This document shows positions 36,302 to 45,080 of a stretch of 64,000 nucleotides of DNA, in pieces; the first letter of the stretch is position 1, and every line of letters begins with the position of its first letter. The notes below the pieces were generated by a model. It was not told the DNA's origin, did not search any database, and worked only from the letters and a program-made list of their open reading frames with translations. The position numbers and the translations under genes were made by a program. Location of the stretch: positions 1 through 64,000 of the forward strand of contig CAIUPH010000095.1 in the NCBI GenBank assembly GCA_903901015.1, read 5' to 3'. The stretch is from Candidatus Bathyarchaeota archaeon. Lineage in GTDB: Archaea > Thermoproteota > Bathyarchaeia > Bathyarchaeales > Bathycorpusculaceae.

Positions 36302-36654
36302 CAAACATGAAAATAAGTTTGACTCCAAGATTCTTCGGGTTTTTAGGCTTCGCGGGATTCATAGGATTCCTGCCTGACCTTTACATTTTTTACGTGCTCT
36401 TCGTGTTCTTCTTCTTTTTCGCCTACGCTCAACCCAAAACCAAAGACGGCACAGTTTTAAGCGACGAACGGTGGGGAAAAAACGTCACCCACGCCTCCAG
36501 AAACGCATTCTACGTATTCCTCATTCCCACAATGCTTAACGTTGCGTTTTTAAGAACCAACAGCAATTTCATGCTGGCTTCAACCGTAATACCCGTCGCG
36601 GCTTTGCTATGCTTTGCGGTGTCGTTTGTCTACTATGATTTGAAAGGAGTCTAA
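36298..36654 (+). CDS. DUF3796-like membrane protein (second copy)
   Basis: '[40 protein letters not shown]'. Confidence 0.6.
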   Translation: MTNMKISLTPRFFGFLGFAGFIGFLPDLYIFYVLFVFFFFFAYAQPKTKDGTVLSDERWGKNVTHASRNAFYVFLIPTMLNVAFLRTNSNFMLASTVIPVAALLCFAVSFVYYDLKGV

Positions 36655-36662
36655 GCATCCCG

Positions 36663-36872
36663 TTGAAAACACGAATGAAAGAGCTAAGAGAAAAGCACCA
36701 TTTGACGCAGGAGCAGCTGGCGCAGAAGGTAGGTGTGAGAAGGGAAACAATTCTTTTCTTGGAGAAGGGCAAGTATAATCCGTCGCTGAAGTTGGCGCAT
36801 GACATAGCAAAAGTGTTCGGTGTCACGATAGAAGAAGTGTTTGTCTTTAAAGAGGAAAGCGGCGAAGGTTAG
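36663..36872 (+). CDS. XRE-family helix-turn-helix regulator
   Basis: '[58 protein letters not shown]'. Confidence 0.92.
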   Translation: MKTRMKELREKHHLTQEQLAQKVGVRRETILFLEKGKYNPSLKLAHDIAKVFGVTIEEVFVFKEESGEG

Positions 36873-38215
36873 GTTTTCTGCATTTTTGCTATGAAGAAGC
36901 CGTTGCAGTGGTGGATGTGTGGGTAGAGGCGTTGGCACTGGGTTAAGCCGTTTAAGCCGGGCATGCCGATTTTAGGTTCAACGTCGATTAAGGTGAATTC
37001 TGGGTGTTCTTTTAGGAACGCTTCGATTATGCCTTCGTTTTCCTCTATGGTGATGCTGCACGTTGAGTAAGCCAATATGCCGCCTTTGGCGACTTTTTCT
37101 GCGCAGTTGTTAATCATCTGACGCTGCAAATCCGACATGTTCTGGATTGAACTTGGACTCAGACGCCACTTCGAAGAGGGCTGCTTGGCAAACACGCCTG
37201 TGCTCGTGCATGGCGGATCCAAAATGACAAGGTCCGCTTCACCCATAAGTGGCACGGAAACGCATGCGTCCACAACTATGGGCTCAGCTATTTTTGATCC
37301 CATGCGACGGGTTTCTTTCTTCCAGGTTTTCATACGTTTAGCCGAAAAATCCAGTGAGGTGATGGTGCCTTGGTTCTGCATCAGCTGTGCGAGGAACGTG
37401 GTTTTGGCGCCTGGTGCAGCGCAGACATCGAACACTCTGCTGCCGGGCTGCGGGTCTGCAGCTTGGGTGGCAAAGCAGCTGGCTTTGTCTTGAACGTAGA
37501 ATGTGCCTTCTGCGTAGCTTGACAGGGCGTTTAACGGTTTTTTGGATGAAACAACTTTGTAAGTGTAGTTTAATGAAGCAACTTTTTCCAGTTCTACTCC
37601 TTCTTGGCTGAGTTTTTGTACGGTTGCTTCTTCCGCTGCGGTTAAGGTGTTGATTCTGATGTAGGTGGGCGGCGGAGTCATGCTGCCGTTTAGGAATGCA
37701 GTTGCTTCTTCTTTGCCGAAGGTTTTGATGCAGTATTCAACGAACCATGTTGGGTGGAATGTTTGGAGGCTGATTTTTTCTGCTTCATCCACGCCATCCG
37801 TGATTGAACTCAATTTCTTGGTTAGTAAAAACCCGAGGAACGGCTCGATTTCCTGCATCGTTTCCCAGCCTAGAATCGCTCTGCCCATGCCCGCGATGCT
37901 TTCGGCTTCTTTGGTAGATAGTTTTTCCCAGTGTTTAACCACGCGGGTCTGGAAGACGTAAAGGCGCAGGAAAGCCTGGATGCCCATGTCGTATTCGGTT
38001 ATAGTTTTGGGCGCGACGACTTGGTTTATGAATTTGTCAATTAGATTTTTTCTTCGTTCAGTCTCCACGACTAAGCCGTAGGCGAAGCGGATGGCGCTTG
38101 GGTCTTTGATGCCCAGTTGTTTCACGGTTTTCATCAAGGCTGAGCGCTCGTTTAGTCTTCGAATTTCTATCCAACTGAGAGTCTCTAAGGCAACAGTCCA
38201 AGCGTCACGTAACAA
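36869..38215 (-). CDS. NusB-like + NOL1/NOP2/Sun RNA (cytosine-5) methyltransferase (RsmB-like)
   Basis: '[19 protein letters not shown]', '[22 protein letters not shown]', '[21 protein letters not shown]'; N-terminal helical NusB-like region. Confidence 0.88.
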   Translation of the reverse strand: MLRDAWTVALETLSWIEIRRLNERSALMKTVKQLGIKDPSAIRFAYGLVVETERRKNLIDKFINQVVAPKTITEYDMGIQAFLRLYVFQTRVVKHWEKLSTKEAESIAGMGRAILGWETMQEIEPFLGFLLTKKLSSITDGVDEAEKISLQTFHPTWFVEYCIKTFGKEEATAFLNGSMTPPPTYIRINTLTAAEEATVQKLSQEGVELEKVASLNYTYKVVSSKKPLNALSSYAEGTFYVQDKASCFATQAADPQPGSRVFDVCAAPGAKTTFLAQLMQNQGTITSLDFSAKRMKTWKKETRRMGSKIAEPIVVDACVSVPLMGEADLVILDPPCTSTGVFAKQPSSKWRLSPSSIQNMSDLQRQMINNCAEKVAKGGILAYSTCSITIEENEGIIEAFLKEHPEFTLIDVEPKIGMPGLNGLTQCQRLYPHIHHCNGFFIAKMQKT

Positions 38216-38431
38216 AGTCTATTTCACAGGATAGAAAAACACGTGGAACCTAATAAGAATTCAAAAACTGCCGTCGTGTTGCTGCATGCAAACAGCCACA
38301 TATTCTTATAGGAAATTTAGCGCCTGCTAATAATTGTGGTTTAGGCACGCTCAAAAGGTGCGTCGCAACATTATCCGCACACATCAGCTTAAGCATCTTT
38401 TTGCTTTATCTTAAATAAAGAAGTGGAAAAA

Positions 38432-38598
38432 ATGAGTCAAATCATCAACGCAAAAGCACCCCAAGCATAAGGGCGGGGCAGTACCTGTGTGCTGAATGCG
38501 GAAAAATATTTGACACAAAAAAAGAAGAGGAAAACCACCAGCAAACAAAACATACCCCTCACCTCAACAAGGTGCATGGTAAACCCCATCGAAAATAA
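38432..38598 (+). pseudogene. Small C2H2 zinc-finger protein with apparent -1 shift at a C4 run
   Basis: 'MSQIINAKAP' in one frame, then 'PSIRAGQYLCAECGKIFDTKKEEENHQQTKHTPHLNKVHGKPHRK*' in the next; CX2CX12HX4H. Confidence 0.5.
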
Positions 38599-38726
38599 CC
38601 TGCCTTAGCAAATTTAAGTGGTTTAACCTACCTTTTTTGATGCATAAACCATCGGAGAATCTGCGGGTTTTCAGTCACTAAGCATTTTAGGTGCTTTGTT
38701 CCTTTAGACTGCAAGGTTAACTGGGG

Positions 38727-41450
38727 ATGGCGGACTCTCTCTTAGATCGTTGGTGCGTCAGTGCGCAAACTAAACCAGTTGTTAAATCGGAGGTTAAAGC
38801 GCAAGCGCCAGCCGAACCCAGCCCAGTACAGGAAACTGCTCAAGTTAGGCACAAGAAACGGGGACAGCGCCAACTTTATCCGCCCATATGCCCCGAGAAC
38901 CTTCCGCCCTCATACTTTGTTTCGGCATCCTACGATGGACGCCAAAAGAAAGCAGTGATTAAGCTCTACGAGCCTGAATCGGGACAACTTTATTTCTGGT
39001 ACGACAACACGGGTCACAAACCCTATTGTTTAACTAACCTTACACCGTACGAGCTCAACAAAATCGAGCGTTTAACTCATCATGAGGGCTTTGACAGCCT
39101 CGAAGTCACCGAAAGATACGACCCCCTGCAGAACCAAACGGTTAAAGTTACAAAGATAATCGCGAAGGACCCGTTGGCAATCGGCGGCAGACCTCAAGGC
39201 ACCATCCGAGACATAGTGCCCGAAGATTACCCAAGAGTCTGCGAAACCCACATCGAACCATCCGACATCAAGATTTGGGAATCTAAAATCAAGTACTACC
39301 AATCCTACATCTACGATAAGCAGCTTCAGCCAGGCATGATTTACGAGGTAAAAGACGGCAATCTGGTGCCTAAAGTGCTTGAGGAAGCCACCGAGAACCT
39401 CAACAAAATCAGAAGCCTATTCAAGGAATGCACCGAGGAAGAACGCGAGTACGCGGAGATGTGGGCGAGATTGCTCGAGTACCCTGCGCCCAAGTTCCGC
39501 CGTGCAGCCATTGACATCGAAGTTCTCTCGCCTCTATCCACGCGAATGCCTGATGCGCGAGAAGGCGCCTGCCCCGTAATTGCCTGTTCAATCTATAGTT
39601 CTGACGGCGAAAAACGGGTTCTTGTCCTCAAACGCGAGGGTATGAGGGAAGGCAACGTGCATTTAGCCGCGGACATAGAGGTTGAGTACTGCGAAACCGA
39701 AGAAGAGTTGCTGCGCAAAGTTTTCGATGTCCTATGTGACTACCCCTTCATTTTAACGTTTAACGGCGACGACTTTGACCTCCGATACCTAGCCCACAGA
39801 GCTGCAAACTTGGGCTTTAGCAAACGTGATGTTCCCATAGAAATTGGCAAACGCACCTGCAGCCTACGCTACGGCATACACATCGACCTCTACAAGTTCT
39901 TCTTCAACCGCAGCATCCAAATCTACGCTTACGGCGGACGCTACAAGGACGTGAGCCTCGGCGACGTCGGCAACGCATTGCTCGGTGTAGAAAAAATTCA
40001 CTTGGAAAAAACGTTTGGCGACCTCAACTACAGTGAACTCGCGGCGTATTGCCTTCGCGACTCAGAAATCACGTATAAACTGACGAGTTTTGAAGACGAC
40101 TCCGCCATGAAACTCATACTGGTCCTTGCCAGAATCAGCAGCATGCCTATGGAGGACGTGAGCCGCCAAGGAGTCAGCCGATGGATACGAAACTTCATGC
40201 AACGCGAACACCGAAAACGAGGCATGCTAATTCCCAACGGCGAAGACATCCTGACAAAGAAGGGCAAAACCACCTCAACCGCCGTCATCAAAGGCAAAAA
40301 ATACAAAGGCGCCATCGTCGTGGAACCCACGCCCGGCGTTCATTTTAACGTTGCTGTGATGGACTTTCCCAGCCTGTACCCGTCAATCATCAAAGTGTGG
40401 AACCTTGGCTACCAATCCATCTGCTGCGAGCACCCCGGCTGCAAAAGTCACATGATACCAGACACACCCCACTGGTCTTGCATAGAGAAACGTGCGTTGG
40501 AGAGCCTGCTTATTGGTTCACTTAGGGATTTGCGTGTGCGCTGGTACAAGAGCCGCGCCAAAGACAAGTCCTTGCCGCCTGAACTGCGCAGCTGGTACAA
40601 CATCACTCAGGGCGCGCTTAAAGTCATTTTGAACGCGAGCTACGGCGTCTTTGGCGCTGACAGCTTCGACCTTTACTGTCCGCCAGTCGCGGAAGCCACC
40701 GCCGCCATCGGACGCTACAGCATCACCCAAATCCTCAACCACGCCAAAACCGTGGGCATAACAGTGCTCTACGGCGACACTGACAGCTTATTCCTCAAGA
40801 ACCCCACTAAAGAGCAGATTGAAGATGTCGTGCACTACACCGAGCATGAACTGGGCATGGGCATCGACGTCGACAAAACTTACAGATACGCAGTTTTCAG
40901 TTCACGCAAAAAGAACTATCTGGGAGTTCTCGAAGATGGCACCGTGGATGTGAAGGGGTTAACGGGCAAGAAAAAACACATCCCAACATTCATCAAAGGC
41001 GCCTTCAACATGATGAAAGAACGCCTTGCAAAAGTCAAGAACCCTGAAGACTTCGAGAAAGCCAAAAAAGACATCGCCAACATAGTGCGCGAACGATACA
41101 ACATCCTCAAGCGGCGTGAATGGGGCGACATGAGCGAACTCGCGTTCCACGTGGTTTTAGGCGACGAAGTTGCAAGCTACACGAAGACGACGCCGCAGCA
41201 TGTGAAAGCCGCAAAGATTCTGCAGGCAAGCGGCAAGGAACTGCGGGCAGGCGATCTCATAAGCTTCGTTAAAGTAAACAGCAACAAAGACCATGTGAAA
41301 CCCGTGGAGTTAGCTTCAAGAAACGAAGTGGACGTTGACAAGTACGTTGCATACCTTCAGGCTACCTTTGACCAGGTTTTGGATGCTTTGGGCCTCAATT
41401 TCGAGGAGATTATCGGGTTAACCAGACTTGAGAGTTTTCTTGGTGCTTAG
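38727..41450 (+). CDS. polB: DNA polymerase family B
   Basis: Exo 'AAIDIEV', 'FNGDDFDLRYL'; polymerase 'DFPSLYPSIIK', 'KVILNASYGVFG', 'YGDTDSLF'. Confidence 0.96.
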   Translation: MADSLLDRWCVSAQTKPVVKSEVKAQAPAEPSPVQETAQVRHKKRGQRQLYPPICPENLPPSYFVSASYDGRQKKAVIKLYEPESGQLYFWYDNTGHKPYCLTNLTPYELNKIERLTHHEGFDSLEVTERYDPLQNQTVKVTKIIAKDPLAIGGRPQGTIRDIVPEDYPRVCETHIEPSDIKIWESKIKYYQSYIYDKQLQPGMIYEVKDGNLVPKVLEEATENLNKIRSLFKECTEEEREYAEMWARLLEYPAPKFRRAAIDIEVLSPLSTRMPDAREGACPVIACSIYSSDGEKRVLVLKREGMREGNVHLAADIEVEYCETEEELLRKVFDVLCDYPFILTFNGDDFDLRYLAHRAANLGFSKRDVPIEIGKRTCSLRYGIHIDLYKFFFNRSIQIYAYGGRYKDVSLGDVGNALLGVEKIHLEKTFGDLNYSELAAYCLRDSEITYKLTSFEDDSAMKLILVLARISSMPMEDVSRQGVSRWIRNFMQREHRKRGMLIPNGEDILTKKGKTTSTAVIKGKKYKGAIVVEPTPGVHFNVAVMDFPSLYPSIIKVWNLGYQSICCEHPGCKSHMIPDTPHWSCIEKRALESLLIGSLRDLRVRWYKSRAKDKSLPPELRSWYNITQGALKVILNASYGVFGADSFDLYCPPVAEATAAIGRYSITQILNHAKTVGITVLYGDTDSLFLKNPTKEQIEDVVHYTEHELGMGIDVDKTYRYAVFSSRKKNYLGVLEDGTVDVKGLTGKKKHIPTFIKGAFNMMKERLAKVKNPEDFEKAKKDIANIVRERYNILKRREWGDMSELAFHVVLGDEVASYTKTTPQHVKAAKILQASGKELRAGDLISFVKVNSNKDHVKPVELASRNEVDVDKYVAYLQATFDQVLDALGLNFEEIIGLTRLESFLGA

Positions 41451-41526
41451 TTTTTTTGCGTAAACTTTATACCATGAAGCGCTGACCTTATTGTCAAACA
41501 TATTCGACCATTTTTGGGCGTTTGAA

Positions 41527-43323
41527 ATGAAGTTGAGTTTTAAAAGCAGGAAATTGCTAGTTTCCGCCTTCATCGTAAGCCTCGCTTTTGCGATGGTTTT
41601 ACCACTGTTCTGTACAAGCCTCGCTTCGGCACAATACGCCTACAGCGTAAACATAAACACAAGTATCAACGCCACAGTAAACGGCAACTCAGTGCCCATC
41701 ACCGAAGACGGTTTGCCGACAGGTTTCAGCACACCCCACACATTCGACCTTACGGGCACCCACAACTTTACTGTGCCTTATCAAGATGCTTCAGGTCACC
41801 CCTTTAGGGAATGGAGTATAAACGCTCCAACCGACAATGCTTTCACAACAATCAAAGTCTCTGCCAGCGGCATTTACTTTGCAAATTACGATTTACAAGT
41901 TAACCCGAACGCTCCAGGCGCTGTCCAGTTCCGATTTTTTGTTACACCCCAAGACTCGGCGGTTGCGGCTGCATCATCGGGCAAGTCATGGAGTGACATA
42001 ATCAACTGGGTTGCCACACATATTACATTTAACAGTACGTTGGGAGACCGTCTGCAGTACCCCAATGAAACCCTCGCCGTCGGCTCAGGCGTCTGCCGGG
42101 AATATTCAGATTTATGCGTAAGTATGTTGCTTTCCCGCGGCTACAATGCCTACTGCGTTTTAGGAAACATCAGTTCAGGTGAGAACCATGTTTGGGTAGC
42201 CCTTGAACTGAATGGAAACCTTTACCATTTTGAGCCGCAGGCAACCTGCGCGATGCAACCTAACTCAACCCGGTGGACAAGCGGCTACACCGCTAAATAC
42301 TTCGTCAACAACACCGACTTCTTTGCCGCGTTGCCTTCGCTGGATCCTCCGACTACGGCTACTTATGACGTTACTGTTGCCGCCACTTCCAACTTGGTCA
42401 GCAACAACATCTTTGTCCCCATCACTATGGACGGCATCTTAACAGTCTACACTACACCCTACACTTTTTCAGGTCTCACGGGGGTGCACAACTTTACCCT
42501 GCCATATACCGATTCAGCAACCCATTCATTCATACAATGGCAGTACCTGTCAGCATCCGTGAAATACTTCACGACAGTAAACGCCTCAGCAAGCAGCACG
42601 TTTACAGCAACATACAGCACACCCACATATACCGGCGCACTTCCGCCGTCACTACTGAGGATACTGATAACGCCTAACGACCCAGCGGTTATTACAGCGG
42701 CATCCGGCAAGAGTTGGAGCCAGATTATTGACTACGTTTCATCGATTCCGGCTGTTAGTCACATAAGCAATTACCCTGTGCAGTATCCAAATCAAACCCT
42801 CAGCAGCGGCCGCGTATTCGCAGACTTTGCGTCGCTGGCCTGCAGTATGCTTCGCGCAAACGGTTACACAGCCTATTTAGCAGGATCTTCAGGCAACATA
42901 TCGACTGTCTGGGTTGTGGTTTTAGTCAACGGCGCATTTATTCATGTAAACGCCTATTCGCCATGGGCGGCGCAGATCACTAGCTACCAAGCTGACTACT
43001 ACGTTGACCAAAACGGTCTCTACTCTGCAGGGACTTCAACAGACGTGCCGCCTGCTGATCCAACCCCCACTCCAACACAGCCTCCCACTTCAACGCAGAC
43101 TCCAACATCAACGACATGCCCCACAACAACGGCTAGCCCAACCACAAAACCGAATCCAACTCAGACACCCTCACCGTTGATTCCGGAAATATCACCGAAC
43201 ATTCTTGTTGCCGTGTTAATTTTTATTTTGACAGTTGTGCTTGTTGGTTCGAGAAGCAAAACCTTGTTTAAGGCGGCAACTTTGCCAGTTGACTTTGCTG
43301 GAAAACGTTTCTTTGAGGCATAA
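41527..43323 (+). CDS. Secreted duplicated transglutaminase-like protein, TPT-rich linker and C-terminal TM anchor
   Basis: Repeat 1 'GSGVCREYSDLCVSMLLSRGYNAYCVLGNISSGENHVWVALELNG'; repeat 2 'SSGRVFADFASLACSMLRANGYTAYLAGSSGNISTVWVVVLVNG'. Confidence 0.8.
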   Translation: MKLSFKSRKLLVSAFIVSLAFAMVLPLFCTSLASAQYAYSVNINTSINATVNGNSVPITEDGLPTGFSTPHTFDLTGTHNFTVPYQDASGHPFREWSINAPTDNAFTTIKVSASGIYFANYDLQVNPNAPGAVQFRFFVTPQDSAVAAASSGKSWSDIINWVATHITFNSTLGDRLQYPNETLAVGSGVCREYSDLCVSMLLSRGYNAYCVLGNISSGENHVWVALELNGNLYHFEPQATCAMQPNSTRWTSGYTAKYFVNNTDFFAALPSLDPPTTATYDVTVAATSNLVSNNIFVPITMDGILTVYTTPYTFSGLTGVHNFTLPYTDSATHSFIQWQYLSASVKYFTTVNASASSTFTATYSTPTYTGALPPSLLRILITPNDPAVITAASGKSWSQIIDYVSSIPAVSHISNYPVQYPNQTLSSGRVFADFASLACSMLRANGYTAYLAGSSGNISTVWVVVLVNGAFIHVNAYSPWAAQITSYQADYYVDQNGLYSAGTSTDVPPADPTPTPTQPPTSTQTPTSTTCPTTTASPTTKPNPTQTPSPLIPEISPNILVAVLIFILTVVLVGSRSKTLFKAATLPVDFAGKRFFEA

Positions 43324-43372
43324 CACGGTAGGTTCTTTAACAAATTTCCCTCTTTGGTTTTTAGCATAGTAG

Positions 43373-44050
43373 TTAAACGACGTTTAAGCTATGTCTTCTT
43401 TTGAGGAAGTAGAATAGCAAAATTGCAAAAGCAAATGCCACAGTAGCTATTATCAAAAATACAATCGTCGGAGAATACAATTCCTTTCTAATTGAAGATA
43501 AATTCTCAAGTTGCGAAAGCTCTGGGGTCTTTTGAAGTAAATAAGTAGGGTTAATTGTTGAGTTTATGGGTTCGTTGCGGAGTGTGCCGTCTATTCCGTT
43601 GAAAAGTGTAGGAGAAGGCAAGGGGGATGGTAATGCTTGAACAGTAAAGAATCTGGTGCCAACCTCTATATCGATTCCAGAGGCATCTATTATTCGTAGA
43701 TTTATTTCGTAGGTTCCCGGGATTGATTCGGTGAAGTTGAATTTCGCAGAGTTAGCGCCCGGCACCTCAACCTTGACTACGCGGCCATCCAGCAGTGCTT
43801 GAGGACCTTTGTCAAGCAGGTCTTGAGGGACAAAAATGGTATACCATTGATACCTGTAAGGCTGTACTCCGCCATTAACCACCGCAGTTAACTCAACCTG
43901 CTGATTTACGTATGGCGTATACGATCCATCAGTAACTTCAATGAACACTTCAGGCGCCGCAGCAGTACCCTTAACGGTTTGGGTCTCAACAAACGTTGAA
44001 GCTAAAAGCGCCAAAACAAGCGCCGCCACAAGAGCAGCTTCTCTTTTCAT
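43373..44050 (-). CDS. Membrane-anchored PKD/Ig-like domain protein
   Basis: 'TPYVNQQVELTAVVNGGVQPYRYQWYTIF...YEINLRIIDASG' plus C-terminal TM. Confidence 0.65.
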   Translation of the reverse strand: MKREAALVAALVLALLASTFVETQTVKGTAAAPEVFIEVTDGSYTPYVNQQVELTAVVNGGVQPYRYQWYTIFVPQDLLDKGPQALLDGRVVKVEVPGANSAKFNFTESIPGTYEINLRIIDASGIDIEVGTRFFTVQALPSPLPSPTLFNGIDGTLRNEPINSTINPTYLLQKTPELSQLENLSSIRKELYSPTIVFLIIATVAFAFAILLFYFLKRRHSLNVV

Positions 44051-44162
44051 ATATTACACCTGCAGTCAAGAATGTTGTCAGTGGCCTATAGCTCTCCCCC
44101 GGGAACGCTCTGTTCTTTTAGGAGAACACCCAGAAAATACACGTGTCTCAATATTCTGCAGC

Positions 44163-45059
44163 TTATGACAGTAGCTGTATTAGCGCGGCAATCAGCGTAA
44201 AGAGAGCCACTATTGCAGCGATTATCTGTACTATACGCCGCTCGGTTAACGGTCGGTGATAAGCTATTATTGTGACAAGGCTCTTTCTGCCGTCGGCACA
44301 GAGTTTTTCGCCGTCGAAGGTGACTTTGGCTCTTTTGCGTGTGAAAAAGATTGCGAGGAGTATAATTGACGAATTAAATATGAAGGGCAGAATTGAGATT
44401 AACAGGTTAACTTTTAAGTCTGAAATTACGGCGAAAGATGCGATGGTTATTCCTATGGCAAATGACCCTGCGTTTCCCACAAAAATCTTGCCTCTGACGT
44501 TGAAATAGGCTAGTGTGAGCCAGAACATTAGTGGTCCCACCATGAGAATATACGATGGGGAAAAAGCCATCAATCCCAAAATAACTATGGCTGGACAAAC
44601 TGTTTCTAAACCATTCAAGCCGCCAAGCATGTTCACTGCGTTTGTCACTATCATAACGATTAACGGAATAATTATGAAAATGTATGTTTGACCAAAGTCT
44701 AGAGTTCCGACTAAGGGTAGCGAAATTGAAGTTCTGATGATACCCAGCTTCGAAAGCTCCAGGGCATAATACATCAGGGGCAACGCTGCGATTAAGGGCA
44801 TGAAGGCTTTGTAGCGCCATTTCAAATCCATAAAGTCGTCAAGGAGCCCCATGAATCCGCCGAACAAAATGCAGACAGCCAAAGTTAACGCTGCGGAAAC
44901 GCCGTTCGCTGAAGTGTCTAAGCCTAAATTGAAAACTTTATTCGAGAAGTAAATCGAAAAAAGATAAACGGTTGTGGTTAGGACAAAAAGAACGCCTAAC
45001 CCGTTGGGGATTAAAGGTCGACCAGGTTTGTGTTGGTCTGGAACCTTTGGGAACACCAC
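44163..45059 (-). CDS. WecA/MraY-like glycosyl-1-phosphate transferase (AglH type)
   Basis: 'DQHKPGRPLIPNGLGVLF', 'GLLDDFMDLKWRYK', 'TNAVNMLGGLNGLE'. Confidence 0.82.
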   Translation of the reverse strand: MVFPKVPDQHKPGRPLIPNGLGVLFVLTTTVYLFSIYFSNKVFNLGLDTSANGVSAALTLAVCILFGGFMGLLDDFMDLKWRYKAFMPLIAALPLMYYALELSKLGIIRTSISLPLVGTLDFGQTYIFIIIPLIVMIVTNAVNMLGGLNGLETVCPAIVILGLMAFSPSYILMVGPLMFWLTLAYFNVRGKIFVGNAGSFAIGITIASFAVISDLKVNLLISILPFIFNSSIILLAIFFTRKRAKVTFDGEKLCADGRKSLVTIIAYHRPLTERRIVQIIAAIVALFTLIAALIQLLS

Positions 45060-45080
45060 AGTGGTTTCCTGCTATCCAGT

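Noticed and set aside
43060-43180. Low-complexity ACT/CCA repeats at 43.1 kb as a possible satellite or array
   Set aside because: They encode the Thr/Pro-rich stalk of the transglutaminase-like surface protein.
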